Assembly (NCBI GenBank): GCA_011503125.2
Contig: WWBZ02000051.1
Location: 3,162,001 to 3,226,000 of the forward strand
Direction of reading: 5' to 3'
DNA length: 64,000 nucleotides
Source: Botryosphaeria dothidea
Taxonomy: Eukaryota > Ascomycota > Dothideomycetes > Botryosphaeriales > Botryosphaeriaceae
Shown here: positions 45,454-57,825 of the stretch, in pieces
How the letters are laid out: the number at the start of each line of letters is the position of its first letter
Position numbering within the stretch: position 1 is the first letter of the stretch
Made by a program: the position numbers and the translations under genes
Notes under the pieces: model-generated
Databases searched by the model: none
Told to the model about the DNA's origin: nothing
The model's input: the letters and a program-made list of their open reading frames with translations, nothing else

Positions 45454-47304
45454 TCACATAAACTCAACATATTTGAAGTCCGCCGGCACAAAACACCTCT
45501 CCGTCTCTCCGAAAGCATATATACCAAAAGTCATGCCCGTAAACGACGCTCCGACCTCCGGGTCCCTAGTCATCACCTTACTGCTCACCTCACCTACCCA
45601 ATTTACTTCTTGATCTTCCGTTCCATCGAATATCTCCTTGAACCCGAGCATATACCCGCTGTCAGACTTGATAACAAGTACAACATCCGATTCTTGGGAT
45701 GCCAACGGAACATGCGCGGCGGCTCCTGAGACAGACCGGAATGCTATCTCTCTTGCACCTGACTTGTTTCCTCCTGAAATGAGCCTGATTCCAATGGTCG
45801 AGTAAGTATATGAGTTCCAGTAGACGGTAGATCCAGCTTCTGTTGCCGGGGAGTCCGGGCAAAACGACAGCCTTGTCTCCCACCTCACCGGATCATGGGT
45901 CTGCTTGCGGAGGAACATTGTTGGGCAGACGGGAGTAGAGAGCGTGTAAGGACCACCGTATAGGCGCAGGTATCCGGGACGTTCTGTGAGCGAGTAGTCT
46001 TTCTTTACCGGTGTATCTGATAAGCCGTTAGCCAAGCGCGTAAAGGCTCGTTGCCAATGGGTCTCTGTACTCTTTCTGTACCACCCAAGCTGTAGTTCGT
46101 CCGCCTCAAAGTCATCCCGCCACGCCGCCGTCTGCTCGATCTGGAAAAGCCCCGGTGCTTCCCCTTTGAGCTCGACTTTCTTTCCGGCGTTGAACACCGG
46201 CCAGTCATTTTCCCAGGTAACTGGTACGAGAAACGTTTCCCTCCCTATCGCAGCAGCGTTAGTGCTCCAGCCCACGACTCGACCACCTCATGAAAAGATG
46301 ACCCACCAAACACACTGCCCACCCACTCCGCACTCTCCGTACCAGCCCTTCTCCTCACACCTAAGAAAACGGCCCACCACCTCCCGTCCACGCCCTCCAC
46401 GAGGTCTGCGTGGCCCGTTTGCCTCACCTCACCATCGCCACCCCCCAAAACCGGTCCGTGAGGACACACTGCCCACGGACCCAACGGACCCTCCTTGCTC
46501 CTGGACACGACCTCAGAGTGGCCGCCTTCAGTACCGCCCTCGGCCGTGAACAGGTAGTACCAAGGCCCCTTCTTGAAGAGATGCGACCCCTCTGCAACGC
46601 CGCTGCCGACGGTGCTTTCACGGACGAGGCGAGGACGGGATGTTGCCGTGCCGGTTTCAAGATCCACAGTCGAGACGTGGATGGCAAAGTCCTTGAGGGG
46701 CTTAGCGCCGGGCCGCACCGGCGAGCGGACGGCCTTGCGGTAGGTGGTCGAGAGGTAGACGGTGCCGTCGTCGTCCCAGAAGAGCTGCCGTGCACAATTT
46801 AGCAATCAAACACCTAGGTACCACGCCCCGCTCGTCCCGTACGGCGATTCTCGTGCTGGTGTTCCGGCGGAATGTGGGGTTGGAGGAACGGGCACGCACG
46901 TCCTGATCGAACCCCAACTGGTCGAAGAACACGGGCTCGGACCAGCTCTGCTCGTCCCGTATGTCCGCCGTCTTCACGTAGAACCCGCGCGGCCACACGC
47001 GGTCGTCGGCCTGCGGCCTGTACCGGTCGAAGCACGCGGTGGTCACATAGAAAACGCCGTCGTGCCACCGGATCGTTGGCGCCCAGATGCCGCCGCCGGT
47101 CTCCGGGGTGCGGATGTCGAGCTGCGAGCGACGAGTGAGTGCATGGCCGATGAGCGTCCAGTTGACCAGGTCTGTGCTGTGGTAGACGGGGACGCCGGGG
47201 AAGTATTCGAAGGTTGACGTCACGAGGAAGTAGTCCGGACCGACCCGCACGATGGAGGGGTCCGGGTTGAAGCCGGGGATGATGGGGTTGTTGTAGGTTC
47301 CCAT
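45454..47304 (-). CDS. GH43 beta-xylosidase/arabinofuranosidase-like protein
   Basis: Hydrolyses xylose or arabinose residues from hemicellulose (family knowledge). I join exons 47304-46822, 46784-46343 and 46277-45454 into 582 residues. The catalytic base is in NPIIPGFNPDPSIVRVG, close to the start; the structural Asp lies in QLFWDDDGTVYLST, and the acid Glu probably in SGVAEGSHLFKKGPWYYLFT. The core continues SRSKEGPLGPW and GRWWAVFLGVRRR, then GRETFLVPVTWENDWPVFNA. The C-terminal part is a beta-sandwich accessory domain typical of the XynB-like group. No signal peptide is seen, so it may act inside the cell. The second intron (46278-46342) is the least certain: splicing at this place restores the frame with correct borders, but other sites may be used. 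If no intron is used, the gene would be frameshifted. Confidence 0.85.
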
Positions 47305-47926
47305 GGTCGAGATGAGAATCACACAGGTTGGGAGGGATGATGCTTCGATTTATTCCAAGCTTCGGGGAAAAGGTAGTTGTTTGCCGAGTTTGTGATGGAC
47401 CCCTCAGCCCAGCTGCCCCACTTTGCCGTTGTGTGCTCCAATTGCTGTGTGCCAGTGTGAGTCCGCGCGGAAAATTCCTGGGCGGCGATGGAACCGTTGT
47501 GGGAAAGCCAAAGGATCAGTAGGAGGAATTCGACTCCATTTGTTTACGTGCTAATTTCCCAAGATAACCACACATTGCTACAACTGGATCCAGGGAGTAT
47601 ATTTGGGAACAGTATCTTTCTGTCAGATTTCTGATGATGTGTTGAAGCATATTTTAAGATATGCAAGTACCGGCAAGCCCCCCCCAAAAAAAAAGCAGAA
47701 GAAAAAAGCGAGCTATGTAAAAAAAAAACGGCCATTTTGCCCCATTCTGGAGAAATTCCTTCTCATATACTGCCTAAAGCACTCCCTGAAGACCCCCAGA
47801 AATTTTCTCCTTGGGGTTCCGTGGTATATACGGTCCGTTGTTGACCTATGTGACAATCTACTCATTCGCAAAATACTCGTTGATTGATAGACCCTCACCA
47901 CTTATACCACTATCAGTGACCAATTC
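47305..47926. other. Intergenic region
   Basis: About 620 bp holding the promoter of the GH43 gene and the 3' flank of the F-box-like gene. It contains runs of C, A and A again near 47679-47730, no gene. Confidence 0.45.
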
Positions 47927-49069
47927 CTATTCCACATCTAGGGGCTCCTCGTAGAAGATCATCCAGCTAACAAGGCCTGACTGGTCACGGCGTCTCCAGT
48001 TCAATGGGCCGTCCTCATCAGCACGGCGGCTGGCCAATACCAGAAGGCGGTAAATGTCTGTTTCCATATTAAGCGGCTTCAATAGCTCGGCCTTGCCTCT
48101 CGTTAAGACGATCGTATACGACCAGCACTCGAACTCGATCCAGTGAATCCCATCCGCATGCTGGTCCTCCCTATCTCTCGTCCAGCCTTCCTGGAAGTGT
48201 TCGCCGCGGTCGAAGGCGCGCCGCGCATCCAGTGAGACATCAGCCATGTTGATTTGCTTCCAAAGATTGGCCATCCCGAAACGTAGCCAATTTAGCGCAA
48301 AGACTGCGTAGCAGCGGCGGAGCACCTTGTCACAATCCTTTCCCATCCTCTCAAGCGGGGGAGGTCTGATTGGGTATTTGGACGCATATGCGTCACCGAC
48401 TGTCTGGAGAAGGTCGAGGACGTCTTTCCTAACTGATTGCGACAGAGAATGGAAGTAGGTGAAGATTTCCTGTTCAAGGACCCACCAATCATGCATAGCT
48501 GTGACAGGAACGAGGACGATGCGCCACAAGTGAGTGAACGCAGGTCGCAGGGAGAGGACGTGGGCTCGATCGAGGTTCAGGAATTCAGCCAGGAAGTCCA
48601 TCACGGACGTGGTGACATTGTGGACAACTTCCAAGAATAGTAGGTGTTGTGAGTGCGAGATCTTTCCATTTCCATAGAAGTGTCCACCCGGCATGGCTGT
48701 GGTATTGCGAGGTGCTACCTGTGGAAAGACGGTATTCTCCATGGCGAACCAGTGATAGAGTGTGTGGATTAGTTGCTCGCCGACGTGAGATACGTGCCAA
48801 GGAGATCCGGAAGGGAAGTCGACCTGGCGTAGGACCAAGAGCGTGCGAGCATCCAGCCTCTCGGCTACCATGAGCTTCAGTTCCGCGGGAAGCTTTGCCA
48901 CGATGTTGATGGCATCTAGAGTCAGGTTGTTTGTAGCCTCTGTCTTGGGAGACTCTGCTGAAGCTCTGTCGTGCCTCTTGCAAGAACCTGCTCTGCAATT
49001 GAAGCAGTAAGTCCCAAGACCTGCGCCTTGGTTCTGAAACCAAAGGAAGTAGTGCAACCTACTTATCAT
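47927..49069 (-). CDS. F-box-like hypothetical protein
   Basis: Frame of 380 residues from the first ATG at 49069. The segment KLPAELKLMVAERLDARTLL followed by VLRQV resembles an F-box (LPxEL...L....L..LR.V), which would bind Skp1 in an SCF ubiquitin ligase. The rest shows no repeats such as WD40 or LRR. A Cys pair region (YCFNCRAGSCKRH) precedes the F-box. An intron could exist near 49055-49070, so the N-terminus is uncertain. The protein has the look of lineage-specific Dothideomycete or Sordariomycete F-box proteins, but I cannot name a substrate. Confidence 0.6.
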   Translation of the reverse strand: MISRLHYFLWFQNQGAGLGTYCFNCRAGSCKRHDRASAESPKTEATNNLTLDAINIVAKLPAELKLMVAERLDARTLLVLRQVDFPSGSPWHVSHVGEQLIHTLYHWFAMENTVFPQVAPRNTTAMPGGHFYGNGKISHSQHLLFLEVVHNVTTSVMDFLAEFLNLDRAHVLSLRPAFTHLWRIVLVPVTAMHDWWVLEQEIFTYFHSLSQSVRKDVLDLLQTVGDAYASKYPIRPPPLERMGKDCDKVLRRCYAVFALNWLRFGMANLWKQINMADVSLDARRAFDRGEHFQEGWTRDREDQHADGIHWIEFECWSYTIVLTRGKAELLKPLNMETDIYRLLVLASRRADEDGPLNWRRRDQSGLVSWMIFYEEPLDVE

Positions 49070-50067
49070 TGATGTAGAGAACGGAGAATCGATGGGAACT
49101 GGAACCTGGAAATCCGATAACAATTTCAATCAATGATCTCTGAACGCTGGTGTGATGGCGGTCATAGGTAGAAAGCGCCATGGATTCTATATGTTTAATC
49201 TTCGACTCCGAGCAGTACAATGCATTTGTGCGTCCTCTTCACATGTCTGAAAATCAATATACAATTCATGAGAATGAGAATGGGGAGGCCATGTCCAAAA
49301 CAAAAAGAGAAATTACCCCACATTAGGATTATTGGTGAACAAAGAGAACCAAGAAAAAACAGACCGGTAATTGCTCGAACCTCGAAAATTGTTCGAAGCA
49401 GTTTGCTCCCATGGTTTCACAAGACCTTTCAACATTCCAGAGCATCCATTCTGTCATAACAGAACGAGCGGTTGATGGCGCTGCTTCCTCTTCATTTCAA
49501 GTTCTTCTAACGCAGGCCCATCGGAGCAGACACGAGGTGTGAGGAAACCGGCCATATGATGAACAAAGGCAGGCAATCCGGCAATAAGCGGCCATATCCG
49601 ATGGCTGAGTCTTAGATATACGACTTTTCCCCAGCATCTCAACTGTGCGTGCGTTCTGCACTCTAGCCACCTCCACATGAAGTGTGGGGCCGAAGCCGTT
49701 ACCCCCGTTTGGACCTCAGACACCGTACTCCGTATACACACCCTTGCAATTCCCCGCAGTCGCGGGACACCTAACGTGTGTAGCGTGGAATTAAGCTTAA
49801 TCAGTAGGACTTCCGGATTAGCGCCCTGCATCTACATTCGATATTACTATGCATGTCCACTTTCCGATTCTCTACATCCGAGGCTCCCCATCCGGATTCC
49901 GAATCGATATAAGTATAATTTTCTCTGAACCGTAGTTTTCTTACAATACAGTTTGGGAGTAGGCGAGCCTCAAGTGCTTGTCTCTACTAGGTCAAGTTCT
50001 ATAATTCTCCGCCTGCTGCATACTGTGTCCCCCGCCCGTCAAAAGCCAGTCACCAAAAACAGCCATC
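49070..50067. other. Intergenic region
   Basis: About 1 kb between divergent genes. The frame at 49454-49831 has no recognisable domain. A weak TATA-like ATATAAG lies near 49907, about 160 bp before the P450 start. Confidence 0.45.
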
Positions 50068-51745
50068 ATGACTGTTATACCTTTGGCCCAAGGCCAACAA
50101 AGTTGGGAAACAACTCTCTCCGTCCACCCGGTCCGTGCAATACTCTACTTAATCGCTGTACTTTTTGTTCTCCTTCAAGTAATCAAGGTAAGGCCGGCCC
50201 AGAAATTCGACTCCGCGCAGCCTCGCTCGTCGCGCTATCAACCTAGACCTCCTCAAGCTGACAGACGCCCACAGACCCTCCGCACCGCCTACTTCACGCC
50301 CCTCCGCCACATCCCCGGCCCGTGGTACGCCGCGCTCACGAACGTCCCTCTCAAACTCGCCACGCTCCGCGGCCGCCGCCTGCACCACATCCACGCGCTC
50401 CACCAGCGCCACGGCGCCGTCGTGCGCATCGCGCCCGCCGAGGTCGACTTCTCGTCGCTCTCCGCCTTCCGCGCCATCCACCGCGTCGGCGGCAACTACG
50501 TGAAGACGCCCTGGTACGGGCTGTTCCGGAACACGATCGTCGACGACGTGTTCAGCCTGCGGGATCCGAAGGCGCATGCGGCGCGCCGGAAGCTGTTTGC
50601 AAGGCCGTTCGCGAAGGCGAGTCTGAGGACGAGCTGGGACGGGGTGGTGAGGGCGAAGGCGGCGAGTGCGGTGAGGCGGATGAAGGAGGAGGCGAGGGGG
50701 GCAGGGGCAGGGGAGGGGGTCGACGTGTACAAGTGGTGGACGCTGATGACGGCGGACGTGGTTGGGCAGGTGGCTTTTGGGAACGATTTTGGATTGGTGG
50801 AGGCGGGAAAGGTGAGATGGTGGCGTTGAATCTGGCGATGTGCCAACTGGCTGACGACGTGCGCAGCTGATCGACGAAATGAAGTACGTCGAGACGGCCG
50901 GCGCCGTCGGGGCCTTTCGCGCGGAGTTTCCCCTGCTGCACGATGCCCTGCGCGCGTCCCGCCTGCCGGGCATCTCGCAGTTTCTCATCGATGTCGTCAA
51001 GCGTCCGGCCGATTTTGCCAACATCGCTGTTGCCAACGCCCGCGCCGGGAATATTGGAAGTACTAACATCTTTTCCTCAATTCTCGCTGAGCACGAAAAG
51101 GATGTCCAGTGCATGGACGACATCACCATCAAGTGCGAGGCCGTTGGTCTGTTCGTCGCCGGCTCGGGCACCACAGCCGTAACCCTCACCTACCTCGTCT
51201 GGGCCGTACTCAGCCGTCCGGATCTTCAGAAGCGCCTGGAAGACGAAGTCGGCGCGCTGGACTCGGACGGTCTATCCGACGCAGCACTGGAACAGCTCCC
51301 ACTCCTCAACGCCGTCAGAGACGAGACCCTCCGCGTCTTCGGCGCCGCACCAGGCAGCCTGCCACGCCTGGTACCCCCAGGAGGCGCCACTCTCGATGGC
51401 TACTTTGTTCCCGCCGACGTTTCGGTGAGCACGCAGGCCTACTCGATCCATCGTGAGGAAAGTCTGTTCCCGCGCGCGGCTGTCTTCGACCCCGATCGTT
51501 TCCTGCGCGACCCGGCGTTGGCGGAGCGGCAGAAGGCTGCGATGCATCCGTTTGGCGGCGGCGCGAGGACGTGTCTGGGAGTGCATCTCGCGCACATGGA
51601 GCTGAGGCATGCCGCCGCGGTGTTCTTCCGGGAGTGTCGGGGCGCGAGCTTGCCGGCTTGCACGACGGAGAGGAGCATGGCGATAGACCATCACTTCCTC
51701 ATCTTGCCGAAGGCGGGCGAGTGTCGTGTATGTGTCAAGGCCTGA
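50068..51745 (+). CDS. Cytochrome P450 monooxygenase
   Basis: Haem-thiolate monooxygenase of the endoplasmic reticulum; substrate unknown. Exons 50068-50811 and 50867-51745 give 540 residues. An N-terminal membrane anchor is visible (AILYLIAVLFVLLQVIK), followed by a basic/Pro stretch and IPGPWYAALTNVPLK. The I-helix motif is AGSGTTA, the K-helix ETLR, and the PERF-like motif is FDPDRFL. The haem loop is FGGGARTCLG with the Cys ligand. All key motifs are present, so the enzyme should be active. The first exon is very GC-rich. No other biosynthetic gene is adjacent, so assignment to a cluster is not supported. Confidence 0.93.
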
Positions 51746-52311
51746 GTTGTTCTTGAAAACAAGTTTGAGTCTCCGGTGGCAAATTCGACTGCGATTGTAA
51801 GTATTTCAGGAGACGAGCGAGCAGATGCGGTGAGATTTCAGTGTGAGAGTACGCCTGGCTTGTTAGAATGATGAAATAGCGCCAATGTGTACTACCAAGA
51901 AGTTCCTTATGCGAGAGCTGCAGTTTGTTCCAAAGCGAGGCAGTCGTCCGGCCCACCCCGGCCTCCTTCCCCTTTGATCCCTGCATTCCACCCTCGGAAC
52001 CACTTTATTTCTCCCACACTCCGCGTGCCTCCAAGCTAAAGCCCGCCGACCCTGCGTCCCTATCTCTATTCAAATAGCCGAGGTGACATCCTTCGGAGAG
52101 TCGTTCCGTCTATGTAGGGACATAAGCCACTTTGATTCGACGCTGAGTCGCCCAGCTTCACCCGACTGTCCGGGTCAATGTCTATCAACACGCCAAGGTT
52201 CGGACACACAATTCAACTGCTTGAACAGGAAATAACGGCAAAATCTATCAATGCCTTATAACATCAGGTCCCCTGCTCTTTCCATTCCGGCTACGAATCC
52301 AAATATTCGAC
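51746..52311. other. Intergenic region
   Basis: About 565 bp between the P450 gene and the next rightward gene. I see no gene or repeat. Confidence 0.45.
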
Positions 52312-53389
52312 ATGTATCACTTCTTCCATGTAGTCGCCATCTTTGTGACTCTGGTTGTCGCTGCTGGATTTGATTCTCTCATAGGTGCGAGAACCAACGC
52401 TCGGGTTGTGGAAAACTTTATTGACGAACTTGGGGTTTTCAAGGATTTCGAAGCAGCGGACATGTCGAGCCCTTGCGCAATCCAGGCAGCAGCAGCAAGT
52501 CACCTGTATCCAAGAGAAGAGCTGAACTGACAGCTGCCGAATTATTTCAGGGCCTGGAGATAACAGCAGTCCCGGCGGTCCCGGCAGTCCTGGCGGTCCC
52601 GATGGTCCTAACGGAGGCAATGTAGCGAACGGTTCCGGGTTCAGGGCGTCTGGAAACGGAACCACCAACATGTTCGATGCACGTAAGTCAGAATGAACCC
52701 CTCAAGACTTATTGACTGGGACGCAGCTCATTGCGCCACCGGCAGTTCGCACCATGCTCGACCGTGACAAATGGCCGTCAGGAACTACCGACATGATCTC
52801 GGAAATCGCCTCGGCTCTGAACCAGGGGCAACCGACAAATATGCCGAAAGAGGACAATACAGCCTTCGACTGCGGCGCAGCACGCAAGCGAATGTCTCAG
52901 TGCCTTACGTTACTGGCAAACGACAACGACTTTGAATACATGAACGATCTGTGGATAGCGCGTTGCGTCTGTTATGACGAAGAGAATGGGTCTGGGCCAA
53001 AATCCGCTCGTCCTGCATTGACGTGGGTCGGAGACCTGTTCGACAACGACTGGCGGGCGTGCGAAAAGGAACTCTCTCCAAAATTGCCGACTGTCTACAA
53101 CAAAACCCTCACATTTTGTAACACGATGATGTCGCCGCTCCAGCGGGCCGGAGTGGTCGCGCAGCCTCCAGGACCAAGCACCACGGCACCGCCAGGGTCG
53201 AATCAACAGCCCCATGACCTGAGTGTGGGCGGCATGGGCGCCAGTCCTACGGAGTCAGCTGAATCCTCGACTACCTATTACACATATTACTTCACGACCA
53301 CCACTGCTGCAGCGCCTATCGGATCAACGGCAAATTCTCCGAGCTTGATTGTGGCAGTCTTGACTTTCCTTATGGGCCTGTTTGCTTGA
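52312..53389 (+). CDS. Secreted GPI-anchored protein with collagen-like patch
   Basis: I join exons 52312-52498, 52551-52682 and 52746-53389 into 320 residues; phases agree and borders are GT..AG. A signal peptide opens the protein (MYHFFHVVAIFVTLVVAAG). Exon 2 encodes a Gly-Pro-rich, collagen-like patch (RPGDNSSPGGPGSPGGPDGP). Exon 3 carries a Cys-containing domain with FDCGAARKRMSQCLTLLAND and WIARCVCYDEENGSG. A Ser/Thr-rich stalk and a hydrophobic tail (SLIVAVLTFLMGLFA) follow, typical for GPI attachment. I do not recognise the Cys domain as a named family. The first donor (GTCACC) is weak, so the exon 1/2 border could differ. Confidence 0.65.
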
Positions 53390-53663
53390 AGGAATGAGAA
53401 TAAAAAGACGGGGAGCGGATGAAAGATTACTTCCACTTTAATTTCGAGACTCTGAACAGTTCACTGGAAGCTGACCACGATCACCTACACTTGGTCGCGC
53501 AGCTCACCACATGCATTAATGGTATAAGAGATTCATAAGATTCATAAAGAACTGAAGTCTACGTCTAGAAACGGACTACGCATCTCCCTCATCCAAACAG
53601 AGACCCGCTTCTCCACCCACAGAACCAAACTCCTCAAAGCGACCATATCGTAGCCGCTCGCCT
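53390..53663. other. Short intergenic spacer between convergent genes
   Basis: About 270 bp between stop codons of the GPI protein and RTA1 genes. It contains a repeated short word (TTCATAAGA) near 53530-53547, nothing else. Confidence 0.45.
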
Positions 53664-54706
53664 TCAACGCCGCACGCCCATCTCAAACCCCGCAACATCA
53701 CTCTCCGAAGACGACGCAAACCCCTTCTTCCCAACCACACCCGCCTCCTTCCCCTTCCCAAACTCCCAGTTCGCCTCCTGCCACCTCCCGCGGAAGCACA
53801 CGCCCGGATGAAACACCGTCAGCGCGACACACGCGACAATGATCATCGGGCCCTCGAGGATCATGAAGATCAGCTCGTCGTTCGCCAGCTCGCCGTCGAA
53901 GCCCTCCTGCAGCTCGACCAGCCTGTACACGCACCGCACGAAGATCGTCGTCGTCGCCGCCGCGATGCCGGCCAGGAACAGCCGCCACATCCACGTGCGC
54001 CGCAGCGCCTCGAACCGCGCGTCCAGCGCCCCCTGCTCCCGCCACACCCGCGCCGCGAACTCGGCGCACAGCGCCATGAACGCCGCCAGCGACGCGACCT
54101 GGCTGGCCAGGCCCGCGATCATGATGTCGACGCCGATGTCCTTGGTGTCCTTGTCGTCCGCCGACGCGGTGAGGCCGCCGCCGGCGGCCTGCAGGATGAG
54201 CGAGACGAGGTCGCAGCAGACGAAGAAGAGGGCGTAGGTGCGCGGGCGGACGCGCGAGATGTGCTCGCCGTAGACGACGACGATGCGGCCGAGGCAGAGG
54301 TAGATGGCGGCGCTGAGGAAGGCCGGGCCGATGGTGAGGCAGATGAGGTATCTGGGAGGAGAGGGTTAGAAAGAAGAGGGAGGAGGGGGGAAGGAGGGGA
54401 AAAGAAGACTTACTCGAGGAACGGATCGAAGGGGAAGGGGTTGAAGTGCAGCTGGACGCGGCCGACGTAGCCGATGATCTCGAGGACCAGGCCGCCGGTC
54501 ATGCCCGCCAGGAAGCCCCAGGTGCGGTAGCGGATGCCGAGGAAGATCTGGATCGGCAGGAGTACGCCGAAGAAGGCGAGGTAGGTGATGTTGCCGGCGA
54601 GAGTGGGCACATAGGTGAAGTTGGCCAGCTCGAGCGGGCAGGTGCCGAGGGTGCAGTACTCTCCGGGGTCTGTGACGTTGGATGGGAGGGTGAAATTGGA
54701 CGTCAT
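53664..54706 (-). CDS. RTA1-like lipid-translocating membrane protein
   Basis: Seven-helix fungal membrane protein of the RTA1 family, linked to lipid movement and stress or drug resistance (family knowledge). Exons 54706-54414 and 54351-53664 give 326 residues. Helices include [118 protein letters not shown] and [18 protein letters not shown]. The motif [20 protein letters not shown] followed by GRIV and the FRxxYR-like [15 protein letters not shown] are typical. An N-terminal extracellular part has Asn-glycosylation sites and two Cys. The C-terminal tail is cytosolic and charged. Confidence 0.92.
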
Positions 54707-55384
54707 TGTGAATTCGATTGCGGGTATCAAACGCTAGAAACAAAGATGGGATTAAAGCGATTTGTAGTGGAACGATTGAAATTGTTGGTATGAATCTGAT
54801 GACTGCAATGTTGACTGAGTCTCACGGTGGTACTTAAACATCATGACAGGGACCATTTCATCCCGCTCTTTTTGGTGCTGATGGCAGTGCATCCTGCCGC
54901 AGCTGCTATTGCTGGCATGTTTTCCCACACAGCTACAAGTCTGTGCCGTTGAAACGTGCAGTGTTGGAGGGGCGCAGTGATCCTTCGTTATCCACAAAAT
55001 AGAAGGCTGAAATTATGGACCAACCAGAGAGAGGATATGGTTGTTGCCTAAGGAGCTATGCGCGGTCTGACAGGCACGGGCACGGAGTCGGACAAGGACA
55101 CGGAGACGGAGGGTGAGATCGACGCGGGGTCTAAGCCACCACCAGTGTATAAGCACGGTGGGCCGCAAAATTCCACTGGCTACGGCACACACACGAATAA
55201 TTCAAGCAACGAGAAGAAAGTCAAAAATATACGCCAAGCTCGCCAAGATCATCAGCCCCAACATGCAAACATGGCACATGTCGGCTGCGAAACTTTATGA
55301 ACCGATAATGAGATAACGAACCACTTCGACAGAAGACTGGGGCCAGAGGGATAGACGGCTATTGCACCTCTTTAGCCCCTGTGG
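54707..55384. other. Intergenic region
   Basis: About 680 bp between the RTA1 start and the stop of the regulator gene. A short purine-rich imperfect repeat of GGACACGGAGACGGAG type lies at 55075-55110. No gene is supported. Confidence 0.45.
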
Positions 55385-57359
55385 TCAGTATCGAAAAATG
55401 TTAGGGTACATAGCCCAATTTCCCCAGCCATCTTCCATCTGCAGGTCGTTGGGAAAGAAACTTGCCAGTTGAACGTCGTAAGCAGCCAAACCGTCGAGGG
55501 TCTGGGGATCAGGCAGCAGCAAATCTTCCCCGGACAGCTGCGGAAGCCCATTTTCGATCTGCTCATTGGCAATGGGCAAGCCTGCGGCTTGCTCGCCCTT
55601 TTGCGCTCGGGCGCATCGCTCCTCAAACCGCGCTTGCATGCGTTTCACGCGTTGCCCGTACTGATGGAACACGTCCGGCTCTCCAGAGTTGTCCACCGCG
55701 GAGGATTCCATGGCGCTGAGCCTTAACCCGATTTGAGACAAGAGAGATAACACGTCAAGGGAATCGCGCAGCTCCTTCGTTCGGTCAGCAATTGCAGGGT
55801 CCGACGCAGCGAGTACCATTTTTGCAGCTGCTGTCAAAGCAAAGCTGAGCTGCAGCCACTCTGAATTATTGAAAGCCACTTCTTTACGGAGTGGGAGCGA
55901 GAGTTGGAAGCCAAATAGGGAGCTTGCTGTCCGGAAGCCTTCTTCGACATCGCGGATATCCCAGGAATTTCCAGGTCGATCTCCCGAGGAAAACAGGCGC
56001 ATCTGTATGGCATGGAGTTGTGCCGTGTGATAGAGCATGAACACAAGATCTGGGCAAAATTGGTGTCAGTCTCTGAGAATGGGCGCGGGCTAGTATAACT
56101 CACGGCTTTCGTCGACTGGGAAGGCAATTGTGTTTTTCCAATCCCCGAGTTCCATCTGTATGCGCGAAAAGTTGGCGACAGCGCTATAATCCGCAGGTAA
56201 AGGACCATATGGGTCGATCGATTCCATACAGCGCTGGATATAGATGATGCTGTGCAAATACTTGTCCGTCGGAAATTCCGGATTTGCACTTAGCGACTTG
56301 CAGCAATCTTCGATGTACGCAGTGCATTGGAACGTGTTCAACTTCTGTAAGAGAACGGAGACGCTAGGGCAGTCAGAAAGCGTATACATTGATATCAATG
56401 AGGACCTACCTTGACGAAAGGTAATAGCAGCCGGAGATAGCCCTCTGTACGTCATTGGGCTGGGTTGGAGGAGGCTGGGCCGGCTCAGCCTGCTCATCGA
56501 CATTAGAACCCACATGAGTTTTCCAGGGAACAATGCGGGGAGGGCGGTCAAGGCGCTGGTCGATAATGATGCTGACTGCAAGCTGCAGATACTGGGAATA
56601 GCGCTTTGGGCGTGGATGGTACTGGCTCCTGAAAGAAAGTAAGACCACTGTGGTGATTTTGTTAAGAACAGACCAACCAAGCAAGATGCACAAGCAAAGC
56701 TTGTAGCAATTCAAACGACAGACCAATCCGTCCGGAGATGCACTCGCCGATGGCGATGCGCATACGATCCGCGAGCTCTCTCTGAACAGACACATCACCA
56801 TACGCTGCAGCTGTCAAGACAGCCAAGAATAACATCGGCCTCTCTCGACGGAGTTGTTGAGCAGAAACATCCGGATGAAGTACCACGAACGGGAAATGAG
56901 GCGTCAAGTCAGATTTGTACAGTGCCACATAGTAGTCGGCGGTTTTGAGGGTAATGATGCCAGCGTCCAGCACATCGCGCGAGTCAGGCGTGGTAGCCCT
57001 TGAAGCAGCAGACTCCGAACGATCCGCCTCATGGAAGCTCAAGAGCTGGTCAATTTTAGCCTCTATGGAAGTCAGGGCATCAGTGCGACTAAGCAAAGGT
57101 TAGCAAGGTGATGAATTGGAAGCGACATGGACGCTCACGAGTCCCGCGGCGCCGGGTTGAGACGACGGCGCGCAGGGCGGAAAACGCAGTCTTTGTGCAG
57201 GCGTCGGCAGCGATCGCATGGTCCCTGGGACTGGCTGCGGTGGCACCGAATCTTGGCAATGGCACAGTTCTGGCAAGTTTTTATCGTGTCCGTCTCCATC
57301 TTGAAAGAGATGCGCGGGATTTCCGACAATTTCGAAGGAAGGCGGGAGCTGGTCGGCAT
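55385..57359 (-). CDS. Zn2Cys6 fungal transcription factor
   Basis: Nuclear DNA-binding regulator with unknown targets. Exons 57359-57139, 57088-56678, 56628-56410, 56363-56104 and 56049-55385 give about 591 residues; every border is GT..AG and phases match. The binuclear zinc cluster is CQNCAIAKIRC then HRSQSQGPCDRCRRLHKDC, spacing C-x2-C-x6-C-x8-C-x2-C-x6-C. The middle region (LYKSDLTPHFPFVVLHPD, RERPMLFLAVLTAAAYGD) matches the fungal-specific regulatory domain seen in LEU3/War1-like factors. The C-terminus is acidic and Tyr/Asp-rich (SGEDLLLPDPQTLDG), perhaps an activation domain. The start may be 57359 or 57299. It lies next to SAM decarboxylase and RTA1; nothing shows that it regulates them. 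Confidence 0.88.
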
Positions 57360-57825
57360 TCGAAGTGACGTCACGTGGACGCCAGGCAACAATCTGACGG
57401 CTACACGAAGAATTAGGAGACAAATGCCTGAGCTCTGAACTTACCGGTTTAGGCAGTCAGCTATTGCGAAATACACAGTGCTGATTAAGCTAGATGCCGA
57501 GTTACTGGCTCTGAAGGCGTCAAACGATCATGCTGCCTCGTCTTAGAACAATAGTCACGGCGTTCACACAACAGAAGCCCGCATTTCGCATTGGGAAGGC
57601 CGTAAACTGTCGTTTGAACTCCATTATCAAACCGCTAAAGCAAGTCAAGAACCAGAAAACAAAACCAAGAGAGTGTCCCGATACTTCATGCCCTTTCAAC
57701 CTTCAAACCAGACACAAAAGTCAAGGAATTAAAAGATATGTGCGGTAGGGACGGTGAGGGATTTAGATGAACTGGAAATGAGAAAATGAAAACAGCACCC
57801 AATCACCCAAAGAGCCTCTGCCAAT
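57360..57825. other. Intergenic region
   Basis: About 465 bp between the start of the regulator and the stop of SAM decarboxylase. No gene is supported; the frame at 57530-57748 has no domain. Confidence 0.45.
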
